NCBI GenBank assembly: GCA_964424545.1
Contig: CAYRJN010000009.1
Coordinates: 1 to 37,506, forward strand
Length of the DNA: 37,506 bases
From: JAUVIB01 sp964424545
GTDB lineage: Bacteria; Calditrichota; Calditrichia; Calditrichales; Calditrichaceae
Reading direction: 5' to 3'
Shown here: piece after piece, positions 1-8,331 of the stretch
Position numbering within the stretch: position 1 is the first letter of the stretch
Layout: every line of letters starts with the position of its first letter
Position numbers and translations under genes: made by a program
The notes under the pieces: generated by a model
The model's database searches: none
The model's input: only the letters and a program-made list of their open reading frames with translations
Told to the model about the DNA's origin: nothing

Positions 1-53
1 TACAAAATTTTCAATTACTTATCATCTTTTTTTTTACCGACTAAGTAGAATTA

Positions 54-635
54 ATGAGGAAATATTTAATAAAACAAGATTACAAGCGCATACTTCAATA
101 CGCCTTTATTTTAACACTGGCGCTTTTGATTGCGGGTTTTTATTTTTCAGACCGAACCGCTATATTTAAACAAGATCTTCCTGTGGTAAAGTTCAAGGCA
201 ATCGCTATTATTGAAATTCCTAGGACCATACAAAAAAAAGAAAAAAAGCCAAGACCCATAAGACCTTCGATACCGGTCGCTTCCGATGAGATTGATATTA
301 TCGACGAAGTGGAGCTCGAAGAATCGTCGATTTCCGCTGAAGATATCGGTTTAGGCGACGACGCTACGGATGAGACTTATGCCGAAGCAAGACAAATACT
401 CGAAACAGTTCCGAGAGATACGAAAAATAGAATAAACGGGCGTATAACGCTTAATCTTAAAATTGATAAACACGGCAAAGTTGAAATCTGTCATATTAAA
501 AAGAGTTCATTATCCGACAGCGCTTATGTATCCGTAGTGATTTCCGCCGCGATGAAATCGCTATGGAAACCGGCATTAAAAAACGGTAAACCGGTTGAAA
601 GCTGGGTTATTAAAACTTATTCGTTTGATAATTAA
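54..635 (+). CDS. TonB-family energy-transducer-like protein
   Basis: A 193-residue protein with one N-terminal membrane segment (about residues 14-31), a charged and proline-containing linker that begins with KKEKKPRPIRPSIP, then an acidic stretch, and a C-terminal domain (about 125-193) with the pattern of the TonB C-terminal fold (GRITLNLKIDKHGKV, ending in WVIKTYSF). TonB proteins are inner-membrane anchored, span the periplasm and pass proton-motive energy to outer-membrane receptors. No ExbB/ExbD or TonB-dependent receptor is visible here, so the partner is unknown. I see no convincing Shine-Dalgarno before the ATG, and the gene lies at the window edge, so upstream context is missing. 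The fold call is fairly secure; the role is inferred. Confidence 0.75.
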   Translation: MRKYLIKQDYKRILQYAFILTLALLIAGFYFSDRTAIFKQDLPVVKFKAIAIIEIPRTIQKKEKKPRPIRPSIPVASDEIDIIDEVELEESSISAEDIGLGDDATDETYAEARQILETVPRDTKNRINGRITLNLKIDKHGKVEICHIKKSSLSDSAYVSVVISAAMKSLWKPALKNGKPVESWVIKTYSFDN

Positions 636-693
636 CGACACAAGACATATAATTCTCAATAATCGTTCGAAATATAATTAAGGAGCGATGAAA

Positions 694-753
694 ATGGAAA
701 GAATTAATACAAAAGCATTATTTAAGTTTATTTTTAATCGAGGAATTAAATGA
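694..753 (+). CDS. possible 19-codon leader ORF overlapping the GWxTD gene start
   Basis: A short ORF, MERINTKALFKFIFNRGIK, begins at an ATG 8 nt after a good AAGGAG ribosome site at 680-685. Its TGA stop overlaps the ATG of the next gene (ATGA at 750-753). That is the geometry of translational coupling or a leader peptide. A second in-frame ATG at 688 lies too close to the ribosome site. The long gene also has its own GAGG at 740-743, so the small ORF is not strictly needed. The peptide resembles nothing I recognise, and it could simply be a remnant of spacer DNA. Confidence 0.3.
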   Translation: MERINTKALFKFIFNRGIK

Positions 754-3065
754 AAAACGGAATAATCGTTATCCTTTTTAGTTTGATATTATTTATTGCC
801 GTTTCTATGGCCTCCGCTATGGCGCAAGACAATTCCGAATATCAAGAGGAAATACAAAAAGCCATACAACAATTAAATAAAGGCAACTTTAGTAAAGCCG
901 AAGAAATATTTAAACATGCCGTTAAGATAGACGACAAAAAAAGCGACGCCTATATCGGATTAGGATATATCAACTTTGTCAAACAAGATTATAACGAATC
1001 CAAAGATTGGTATGTAAAAGCGCTTGATATTAATCCGAATGATATTTTCAGTCATTATCAGCTTGGCATTTGCGATAGAGAAAGGGCACGCTATCGCGAT
1101 CCGGTCTCTCGCTGGGTTATCTGGAAATCGGCAAAAAAACATTTTTTAAAAGTAATTCAAATCGATTCCACTTACAAAGATGTTTACAATGAATACGCCA
1201 ACTTAAAATTCTATCAACGAGATTATGTTTCGGCAATCGATTTATGCCTGAAACAATTAACGATCAACCCCGATTCCAGAAAGGCTTCCAAAGATATTTT
1301 TAGGTTCTACGACTTTTTTCTGATCTATACCAATCCCGATATGGCCGACTCATCCGTTGTGGGCGTTTCCGATCAAATCACTTGGCTTAATAGCCGCCAC
1401 ACAAAATATGACGTCTATTTTCTCGGCGAAAAATACCGCAGGACAGGGCGCTACGCGGAGGCTGATTCCATTTTTCGCAAACTGTTAAAACAGAACCTGC
1501 CTTTTTCCAAAACGCCCGTATATCTTTCGCGCGTGCGTTTACTGTATCAAACCGACAAACCCATTGAAGCCGAACAGGTTTATTGGGAATGTTTAGATCA
1601 CGTTCGATATTTTAATGATTTAACTTTTTTGTATGACGATATCAAATATATGATGTCGGATAGCGATTTACAGGTGCATCTGCCAAATTTAAAAGCAATT
1701 AAGGATTATTACCGTCATTTTTGGAATCGTAACAATCCTTATCCCGGATCAAAATATAATTTACGTATGGAAGAGCATTATAAACGATTGATTTACGCTG
1801 AAAAATATTATCGTTACGACGGTCCGCGTCTCGAAATTAACAATCCCGATCCGCAACGCGCTCTCGTTTTTCCCGCAATCTACTACCGCAACAGCCATTT
1901 TAACGATAAAGGGTTGGTATATATTCGTTACGGTCCTCCCGATGAAAAAGCAGTCTCCATGGGTCCCGATTTTCCGAGTAATGAGTCGTGGCTTTATCAT
2001 GCAACGCATTTTAATAAAAAACTTATATTTCATTTTGAAATACATAAGGACGCCAACCCTAATGATTGGCGTTTGGTCAGCGTGCCAAGTACACAAGAAA
2101 TGATCGAAAGCCGCCTGGGGTGGGATAATAAACTGGATCAATACTATATGGCCCGAACCGATTTGGAATTGCAATCGGCTCGTACCGAAGCGCAATTGGA
2201 CGCCCGTGTAAAAATAAAAAAAGCTATGGCTGATGAACGGCCGGCAGTGCTACCCGATTCGCGTTTTATTCCTCTATATATTACGGCGGGTTCTTTCCTT
2301 GATGATGCGGGCGAACCTTACCTTGACGTCTACACAGCAACGCCTTTAAAAGAGATGTTTGCCGGTAATAACAACCCCGACTCATGCTATTTTGAAATGG
2401 GCTTGGCCGTTCAAGATACGTTTTGGAATAACATAAGCAAAAAGACAGAGAATATCGCTATCTGTAAAGAGGATTCTTCGCAATTTTACAACGGTTATTA
2501 CTTGGAACGTTTTAAAGTTTACCCTCAAAGCGACCTGTTTTATCTTGCCGTTCATGTACAGGACACAAAAGATCGGGCCTTAAGCGGCATTAAAGTAAAA
2601 TTCAAAGCCAAAGATTTTCCCGATTCATCACTTTCAATGAGCGACATAATAACGGCCGAAAAAATAATTCCAACATCAAAAGTCGCTCGATTCACTCACA
2701 ACGGTTTAGAGATCATCCCTAATCCGACCATGAAGTCTAGCCGCAAATCTCCGGTCTATTTTTATTATGAAATATACAATTTAGCCATGGTAGCCCATAA
2801 AACGGACTATACTGTTGAAAAAACAATAAAACCGATTTCACTGAAACAAAATATATTTCAAAAATTTATCGGTTTATTTAAGAAATCCGGCAAGCAAACG
2901 GTTACAATGAGGACGGAAATGAAGGGCGCTAAAAAAAATATTGATGAATATATGGCTTTTGATTTTGCCGATAAAAGTCCGGGAAAATATCGGATTAACA
3001 TTAAAATAAAAGATAATCTGCTTGATAAAAGTTGTGAATCCACGGCGGAGTTTGAAATATACTAA
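750..3065 (+). CDS. GWxTD-type protein with N-terminal TPR repeats
   Basis: A 771-residue exported protein. It has a signal peptide (1-25, cut near AMA-QD) and at least two clear TPR units (about 28-105, with YIGLGYINFVKQDYNESKDW). A central region then carries the FWNRNNPYPGSKYN and GLVYIRYGPPDE signatures typical of the GWxTD domain family. In that family the first signature reads like FWxxRDPxP and the second follows a G-W-x-T-D-R-G motif, which has diverged here to HFNDKG. The C-terminal 250 residues are beta-rich and unassigned. GWxTD proteins are common in FCB-related phyla and their biochemical role is unknown. The ATG is preceded by GAGG at 740-743. The gene converges on the ribokinase with only 30 bp between them. 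Confidence 0.8.
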   Translation: MKNGIIVILFSLILFIAVSMASAMAQDNSEYQEEIQKAIQQLNKGNFSKAEEIFKHAVKIDDKKSDAYIGLGYINFVKQDYNESKDWYVKALDINPNDIFSHYQLGICDRERARYRDPVSRWVIWKSAKKHFLKVIQIDSTYKDVYNEYANLKFYQRDYVSAIDLCLKQLTINPDSRKASKDIFRFYDFFLIYTNPDMADSSVVGVSDQITWLNSRHTKYDVYFLGEKYRRTGRYAEADSIFRKLLKQNLPFSKTPVYLSRVRLLYQTDKPIEAEQVYWECLDHVRYFNDLTFLYDDIKYMMSDSDLQVHLPNLKAIKDYYRHFWNRNNPYPGSKYNLRMEEHYKRLIYAEKYYRYDGPRLEINNPDPQRALVFPAIYYRNSHFNDKGLVYIRYGPPDEKAVSMGPDFPSNESWLYHATHFNKKLIFHFEIHKDANPNDWRLVSVPSTQEMIESRLGWDNKLDQYYMARTDLELQSARTEAQLDARVKIKKAMADERPAVLPDSRFIPLYITAGSFLDDAGEPYLDVYTATPLKEMFAGNNNPDSCYFEMGLAVQDTFWNNISKKTENIAICKEDSSQFYNGYYLERFKVYPQSDLFYLAVHVQDTKDRALSGIKVKFKAKDFPDSSLSMSDIITAEKIIPTSKVARFTHNGLEIIPNPTMKSSRKSPVYFYYEIYNLAMVAHKTDYTVEKTIKPISLKQNIFQKFIGLFKKSGKQTVTMRTEMKGAKKNIDEYMAFDFADKSPGKYRINIKIKDNLLDKSCESTAEFEIY

Positions 3066-3095
3066 ATCTCTGCTTATCCTTGAATGACGTTTCCG

Positions 3096-4019
3096 TTAAC
3101 CCGCGCTTTTTAAAAATCGTTTTATCTCTTTTAACGTCGGAGCGGAAGACTGCGCTCCTTCTTTTTGAACGGAAAGAGCCGCGGCTCCGTTAGCAAAACG
3201 AACCGCATCGCTTATATCATAATTTTTAGCCAAAGCGACAGCCAGCGCGCCATTAAAAACATCTCCTGCAGCCGTCGTATCCACTGCTTGAACCGGATAT
3301 GAAGCGATTAACACTGTGCTATCTTCTGTCATGAGTAATGCTCCTTCTCTGCCCATTGTTATTATGACATTTCCAACACCCGATTCTTTCAACTTACCTG
3401 CTCCTTCTTTGGCCGAAATTACATCTTTTATTGCTATTCCGGTCATAGCTTCAGCTTCCGTTTCATTTGGGGTCATAATAGATATTTTTTTTAACAACTC
3501 CGGATTTAATTTTTGTGCCGGTGCAGGATTTAATATAACAGGTTTTTTATATAACGCAGAAATTTCAATAACGTCAGTAACCATCTGTAGAGGAATTTCC
3601 AATTGAAGAAGAATGATAGCGGCTTCTTTGATTTTTTCTTCAGCCGGCCTTATATCTTTTACTGAAAGTTTATTGTTTGCTCCGGAAGCAACGGTAATAC
3701 TATTCTCACCTTTATCATCCACAACAATTAAAGCAACTCCCGTATGAACTTCGGGATCTTTGTATATGAAATCTATATTAATGGAATCTTTTTTGAGATT
3801 TTCAATTGATTGTATGCCGAATGTATCGGTTCCTACCCGGGCGATAAGTGTTACATCACCACCCGCTCTGGCCGCTGCCACCGCCTGATTAGCTCCCTTA
3901 CCGCCTGGAGAAGTTAAGAATGTCCCGCCAAGAACAGTTTCCCCCGGTTTAGGAATATGGGGAGCCCGGACAACCATATCCATATTTATACTACCGATCA
4001 CTACAATTTTGGGTTTCAT
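3096..4019 (-). CDS. rbsK: Ribokinase
   Basis: A PfkB-superfamily kinase expected to phosphorylate D-ribose to ribose 5-phosphate in the cytoplasm. The N-terminus MKPKIVVIGSINMDMVV, the substrate motif GGKGANQA (near residue 42) and the C-terminal DTTAAGDVFNGALA motif with the catalytic Asp match ribokinase. The last motif reads DTTAAGD, as in many ribokinases, rather than DTxGAGD. I chose the ATG at 4019: an upstream in-frame ATG at 4064 lies inside the fucosidase gene and adds 16 residues with no family counterpart. The gene is last in a tight sugar operon and starts 4 nt after the fucosidase stop, so the two are probably translationally coupled. A different pentose or nucleoside substrate cannot be excluded. 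Confidence 0.88.
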   Translation of the reverse strand: MKPKIVVIGSINMDMVVRAPHIPKPGETVLGGTFLTSPGGKGANQAVAAARAGGDVTLIARVGTDTFGIQSIENLKKDSINIDFIYKDPEVHTGVALIVVDDKGENSITVASGANNKLSVKDIRPAEEKIKEAAIILLQLEIPLQMVTDVIEISALYKKPVILNPAPAQKLNPELLKKISIMTPNETEAEAMTGIAIKDVISAKEGAGKLKESGVGNVIITMGREGALLMTEDSTVLIASYPVQAVDTTAAGDVFNGALAVALAKNYDISDAVRFANGAAALSVQKEGAQSSAPTLKEIKRFLKSAG

Positions 4020-4023
4020 TGTC

Positions 4024-5274
4024 TTACCTGTACGCCGGACTTGAAGCTTTGGGCTTACCATCAAAAGTCAATTCAATCACATTTAAATAGGGGTCCGGCG
4101 GATATTGCGGTAAGTCATGCAGCCATACCCGATCTCCTTTTTGCTCAATCCGCGCTTTTTGTCCGTTTGCCAATAACACGGCAGATTTTACTTTACTACC
4201 GCACCAGGCAAAGGGGATGGTCGAACCGGGCCATCTTTGAATCAGCAAATAAACATTATCCCCGACCCTTGATTCCAGACCAAGATTAGGAGCGACCACT
4301 GGTGAAGGACCTGCTCCATAAATAGCTATACCGTTAATTTTCATCCAATTCCCAATTTTGTATAACGTTTCAACCTGTTCAACAGGAATATTCCCATCGC
4401 CGTCCGGCGACACATTCAATAAGAAATTTCCATTTTGAGAAGCGCAGGACGCAAGCACTCTTAGCAGTTCATTAACCGGTTTATAATTACGATCATAAGG
4501 AGCATAACCCCATGTTCTGTTCATGGAATAGCAGGATTCCCAGGGTCCGGGTTTAGCAGAAACCGTATTTTCCGGTGTGCTAAAATCACCGGGAATACCG
4601 GCTCGGTCATTAATTAAAATATCCGGCTGTAGTTTACGCGCCATTTCATTCAGTTCTTTCGAACGCCATAGCAGCGTATCATAGGGCATAAGCATATCAT
4701 ACCATAAAATATCAACTTTGCCATAGTTGGTGAGCAACTCCCGAACTTGTTCATGCGCCTGATTAACCATTTTACGGTAAACGGCATCTTCTTTCCTCGT
4801 ACCATGGGGAATTGTTCCCGGAAAACGCCAATCCACAAGGGAATAATAAAAACCAAAAGGCATATTAGCCTCTCTGCATGCTTTTACAAATTCAGCAATA
4901 AGATCGCGGCCCGCGGCGCTTTTAGGCGCAGTGAAATCGGAAACTTTACTATCAAACAAACAAAAACCATCATGATGGCGGGTCGTTATCACAATATATT
5001 TCATTCCCGCCGCTTTAGCGAGCGCGACCCACTCTTCCGGATGATAATTTTTCGGATTAAATTCATCGGCAAATTTAGCGTATTCTTCCAATGGAATATG
5101 TTCCTGATAAAGCAGCCATTCACCTCTGCCCGGAACCGAATATAAACCCCAGTGAATAAACATTCCAAAACGCGCTTGCTGCCACCACTCAATACGTTCG
5201 GCCGGCGCTCCGGCTTGGAGATAGGATATTATCATTGATAATAACAACAAACCTTTTAGTATATTTTTTTTCAT
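4024..5274 (-). CDS. Alpha-L-fucosidase, GH29
   Basis: A 416-residue exported glycoside hydrolase that should release terminal alpha-L-fucose from glycans. The signal peptide (1-22) leads straight into EWWQQARFGMFIHWGLYSV, the hallmark N-terminal strand of GH29. Further GH29 signatures are RHHDGFCLFDS, VDILWYDM (the Asp is the likely nucleophile) and LLNVSPDGDGNI. The C-terminal 80 residues form a small beta domain. The length is normal for the catalytic domain plus a short beta sandwich. The ATG has an AGGA-type ribosome site. It sits between two sugar kinases in the same operon, so released sugars are probably used intracellularly, although no fucose isomerase or fuculokinase is present in the window. 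Confidence 0.9.
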   Translation of the reverse strand: MKKNILKGLLLLSMIISYLQAGAPAERIEWWQQARFGMFIHWGLYSVPGRGEWLLYQEHIPLEEYAKFADEFNPKNYHPEEWVALAKAAGMKYIVITTRHHDGFCLFDSKVSDFTAPKSAAGRDLIAEFVKACREANMPFGFYYSLVDWRFPGTIPHGTRKEDAVYRKMVNQAHEQVRELLTNYGKVDILWYDMLMPYDTLLWRSKELNEMARKLQPDILINDRAGIPGDFSTPENTVSAKPGPWESCYSMNRTWGYAPYDRNYKPVNELLRVLASCASQNGNFLLNVSPDGDGNIPVEQVETLYKIGNWMKINGIAIYGAGPSPVVAPNLGLESRVGDNVYLLIQRWPGSTIPFAWCGSKVKSAVLLANGQKARIEQKGDRVWLHDLPQYPPDPYLNVIELTFDGKPKASSPAYR

Positions 5275-5290
5275 TACTTCCTCTGCCGCA

Positions 5291-6319
5291 TCAATATAAT
5301 TGATAAAACGAATACATTTCGCCCAGTCGTAAACACGCTTTATAATTTTTTATGCCATCGGAACAACTTACGGCCGTTAAGGAAGCCGCGGCCGTACAGA
5401 CGCCCAGTTTTAATGTTTGTTCAAAATTCCAATCTTCATGCAGCGCATAAATCACCCCCGCGGCAAAAGCGTCACCCGCCCCGACCGTACTAACTATCTG
5501 TTCCCTGGGAAATTTCACTGCGCCTTGTATAAGCTCTTCACCATTACTGTTTAGAGCATAAATCCCTTTGGGAAAATGGATAAAGACCGTATCCTGAACA
5601 CCTGAATCAATGAAAATCCGGGCGGCTTTCCGCAGAGCGCTTAATTGCGGAATTTCCCCTTTCAAAGAAATACCAGCGCTTCTTTCAGCCTCAAATTCAT
5701 TGATAAACAGATAATCGACAAAAGGTAAAATGGGAATAACAACAGATTTGAAACGGTCGCTGTCCTCGCTGACAATGTCGATAGAAGTTTTCAAACCGCT
5801 CTCTTTTGCCGCACGCAGTATCTTTGCCGCTTTGATAACGCCTCCGTTATCCTCTATATCAAGTTTATCTAACAATAAAATATAGCCCAAATGAAATATT
5901 TTTTCGCGTGAAGCGCTAAAATCAAAATGGGATATATCTAATAAAGCATTGGCGCCTCTTTGATGAAAAAATGTTCTCCGCCCGTCTGATTTTACCGTCA
6001 TAACATCCGTATAAGAGGTATGGACTTTGTCGGTTTTTCTAATTTGTGAGATATTGATATGATATCTTTTGCATTCTTTAATAATCCATTCTCCATCCGC
6101 ATCATCCCCTATTAAACCGATTGCCCTAAGCGGAAAGGATGCTTCTAGCAAGGCAAGGTCTTTCAGTAAATTAAAAGGAGACCCACCGTTATTCATATAC
6201 TCCGTTTCAATATTTGCCAGCGAATCCTGAACAGGATAGACATCGATAATTTTGATATGATCGACGATCCAGTTACCCGCAGCAATGACGCCTTCTCTTT
6301 TTTTGTTTGAATTTGTCAT
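5291..6319 (-). CDS. PfkB-family carbohydrate kinase, substrate unknown
   Basis: A 342-residue cytoplasmic kinase. N-terminal GNWIVDHIKII and NNGGSPFNLLKDLA correspond to the PfkB substrate-binding segment, and STVGAGDAFAAGVIYAL is the PfkB signature with the catalytic Asp and anion hole. It differs clearly from the ribokinase two genes downstream and from the KDG kinase at the end of the window, so it should act on a different sugar. The neighbouring NagB-like gene hints at a keto-sugar or amino-sugar phosphate route, but this is inference. The spacing to its operon neighbours is 11 nt (upstream) and 16 nt (downstream). The ribosome site is weak (AAGAAG). Confidence 0.83.
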   Translation of the reverse strand: MTNSNKKREGVIAAGNWIVDHIKIIDVYPVQDSLANIETEYMNNGGSPFNLLKDLALLEASFPLRAIGLIGDDADGEWIIKECKRYHINISQIRKTDKVHTSYTDVMTVKSDGRRTFFHQRGANALLDISHFDFSASREKIFHLGYILLLDKLDIEDNGGVIKAAKILRAAKESGLKTSIDIVSEDSDRFKSVVIPILPFVDYLFINEFEAERSAGISLKGEIPQLSALRKAARIFIDSGVQDTVFIHFPKGIYALNSNGEELIQGAVKFPREQIVSTVGAGDAFAAGVIYALHEDWNFEQTLKLGVCTAAASLTAVSCSDGIKNYKACLRLGEMYSFYQLY

Positions 6320-6330
6320 GATTTTTCTTC

Positions 6331-7263
6331 TTAATGCATTTCAACCGTGACTTCTCCCAAACCGCCGCGATAATAGTTAAATACAACATTGGGATGATCC
6401 GCAAGTAGAGACATGGGAACGGAGGTATCCACAAGCTTTTTAGAGATCATAAAAGCGGTTAATCTCATTCCGAAAGCATTATCATGCGTCCCCGCCTGCC
6501 AGATGGATACTTTTTCGGCTTTCCATGTTTCAACGGGGCCGACTGTCAAAGCCTTTCGCGGTACGCCCACAACATAACCACCGCCGGAAGTTCTGGCATT
6601 TTGGGCTAAGGTTATGGGATGTAAGTCGACAATTCTTGCCGAAAGTTTACGAAATTCATCTGCTGCAGGCGGCTCATCCGTATATTTGCCTTCTCGTTTG
6701 AACGGATCATTGAAAGCCCAATGTTTAACATCGCCCTGCCCGCCTTGCATTACTTTGCAAGCGATTTCATCAAAACTCCCGCTATATTCCTCGAGATTGT
6801 TAGCTTTTGGAAAATGTATATTTTCTTCCGGCATTTTCAATTCAGGCTTAATGCGATTAAATAAAAGCTCCCTGTCGGTTCTTGCAAAAGATAAAGGATG
6901 GTTTTCATCAACCTCTTTCCCGTTTTGATACCATTCATCCATGCCCCAAAAGTGAGCGTTTTGCAAAGAAATTTCCAGATCGTTAACCAATTGAGCTACA
7001 AGCGGAAGCTGCTCCGTCGGCCCTATCGGCCCGCATATTCCGGAGGGATTTGAAGGCGTAGCCTGCTTCCAAGCATTTACATATTCAAGAGCTTCGGCCA
7101 GATAAAATGATTCAAGCGTATCAAAAATACGCACCTTAAATCTGCTGCGGGATAATTGCAACAGATCTTTTTGCGATAATTTGGCCGCATCTTCAAGAAT
7201 TTTCTCATCCAGAGTAGTATAATCCCACCAGTTTTCAGCCAGCATACTTTTTCTTCTCGTCAT
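6331..7263 (-). CDS. NagB-like glucosamine-6-phosphate deaminase/isomerase
   Basis: A 310-residue protein of the NagB/6-phosphogluconolactonase fold. The family signatures GICGPIGPTEQLP (phosphate-binding loop, shifted from the usual G-x-G-T-G-x-T-P), FWGMDEWYQNG (matching the FxxDEY segment with the proton-transfer Asp) and a Thr-Val-Gly-Pro near the C-terminus are visible. Classical NagB is about 260 residues; this one is longer, with an extra 50-residue N-terminal helical part. The loop change and length mean the substrate need not be glucosamine 6-phosphate. It sits between a membrane SRPBCC protein and a PfkB kinase. The ATG has a GGGAG ribosome site 8 nt upstream. Confidence 0.75.
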   Translation of the reverse strand: MTRRKSMLAENWWDYTTLDEKILEDAAKLSQKDLLQLSRSRFKVRIFDTLESFYLAEALEYVNAWKQATPSNPSGICGPIGPTEQLPLVAQLVNDLEISLQNAHFWGMDEWYQNGKEVDENHPLSFARTDRELLFNRIKPELKMPEENIHFPKANNLEEYSGSFDEIACKVMQGGQGDVKHWAFNDPFKREGKYTDEPPAADEFRKLSARIVDLHPITLAQNARTSGGGYVVGVPRKALTVGPVETWKAEKVSIWQAGTHDNAFGMRLTAFMISKKLVDTSVPMSLLADHPNVVFNYYRGGLGEVTVEMH

Positions 7264-7298
7264 TATCTTAACTCCCTTTGCAAATCATAACATTTAAT

Positions 7299-8312
7299 TT
7301 ATTCTGCATAATAATATATTTTTGTCAACCATTTAGCGCTGTCTTTTTCCTGTCCGGGGCCGATAACATATTGTTCTACAACCGGAAGAGTTTTGGTCAA
7401 TTTATGTTGTTGTAAATAGAGGTCTAAAGCATAATGCGCATTAGCCGATTTTTCATAAGGACCGGAATATTCTACATAATAAGCAATTCCTGGACTAATT
7501 TCAATGGTCGTTACTTTTCCCGCTTTAACCCGCCTGTTGACGGGAATGGCCGCCGCTAATTTGCTGGTTTGATTTTTTTCGTCCCAAACATAATAAAGAG
7601 CGCAAGCGGGGCCTTTTGCGCGTATCCCTTTTCTTTTAAGCATTCTCATAATTTGGACATAAGAATCCGCGAGGAAATTGCCGGCTTCCGCAAAAGAGAC
7701 GTCGCCTTTTACGGCGGCATATCGTTGCCCCGCCAAAACAACTTTATGAACCTGATATTGTAAAATATCGTGCGCTTCCTTTTCACAAATAGACTTTAAC
7801 AATTCCAAACCGCGTTCAAAATCGGCGCCAACGGCTTTATCCATATCCGTAAAAAGCAGCATTATATTAGTGGGGAACCCGTAATGTCCTTTAAAACCCC
7901 ATAAAGCTTTTACCTGTTTGCCGTCCGACAGAAGACGCAGATAACCGTCGGATTGCGATTCAAAGGGCTCTAAAAAACGCAGGCGGTAGGTGATCTCCTG
8001 ATTTTCTTTAACGCCGGTATTGATCATTTCACCTTTTCCCGTTATTTCCGGATTGCCTGTCCATTTATATATCGATCCCGGTTCACCGTCGACACCCGCG
8101 ACGCTTATTCGCATTTGTTTATCTCTTTCCACCCAAGGCGACCAGTCTCGCCAGGCTTTCCAATATTTGATATGTTTAAATACTATTTCTTTCGGTGCGT
8201 CAATGATTAACGAACGCGATATTTCATAATCTTTCGGCGCTAAGAAGTTTAATATTAACAGTATGATAGCCAGAAGAATAATTATTCCCGACAATACTTT
8301 TAAGAATTTCAT
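7299..8312 (-). CDS. Membrane-anchored SRPBCC-GyrI/effector-binding fusion
   Basis: A 337-residue protein with one N-terminal membrane helix (about 5-25). It is followed by an SRPBCC (START/polyketide-cyclase-like) domain (about 30-180: SRSLIIDAPKEIVFKHIKYW, WSPWVERD) and a C-terminal GyrI-like/AraC-effector-binding domain (about 185-337: VAGQRYAAVKG-type start, ISPGIAYYVEYSGPYEK). Both domains bind hydrophobic or small ligands in other proteins. No DNA-binding domain is present, so it is not an AraC-type regulator. A membrane tether suggests ligand capture or sensing at the envelope. It is second in the sugar operon, 19 nt from the gene before it, with a strong AGGAGG site. The function is unknown. 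Confidence 0.7.
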   Translation of the reverse strand: MKFLKVLSGIIILLAIILLILNFLAPKDYEISRSLIIDAPKEIVFKHIKYWKAWRDWSPWVERDKQMRISVAGVDGEPGSIYKWTGNPEITGKGEMINTGVKENQEITYRLRFLEPFESQSDGYLRLLSDGKQVKALWGFKGHYGFPTNIMLLFTDMDKAVGADFERGLELLKSICEKEAHDILQYQVHKVVLAGQRYAAVKGDVSFAEAGNFLADSYVQIMRMLKRKGIRAKGPACALYYVWDEKNQTSKLAAAIPVNRRVKAGKVTTIEISPGIAYYVEYSGPYEKSANAHYALDLYLQQHKLTKTLPVVEQYVIGPGQEKDSAKWLTKIYYYAE

Positions 8313-8331
8313 TCAACCTCCTTTTTTCAAA

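Noticed and set aside
1761..2195. Antisense 144-residue open frame inside the GWxTD gene
   Set aside because: It lies fully opposite conserved coding sequence, has no ribosome site and no recognisable domain; it is a shadow frame.
4020..4064. Longer N-terminus for the ribokinase
   Set aside because: The extra 16 residues lie within the fucosidase gene and are not part of the kinase fold; the ATG at 4019 starts the conserved MKPKIVVIGS strand.
7299..7800. Reading the GyrI-like domain as part of an AraC-type transcription regulator
   Set aside because: There is no helix-turn-helix domain in the protein, and it begins with a membrane helix.
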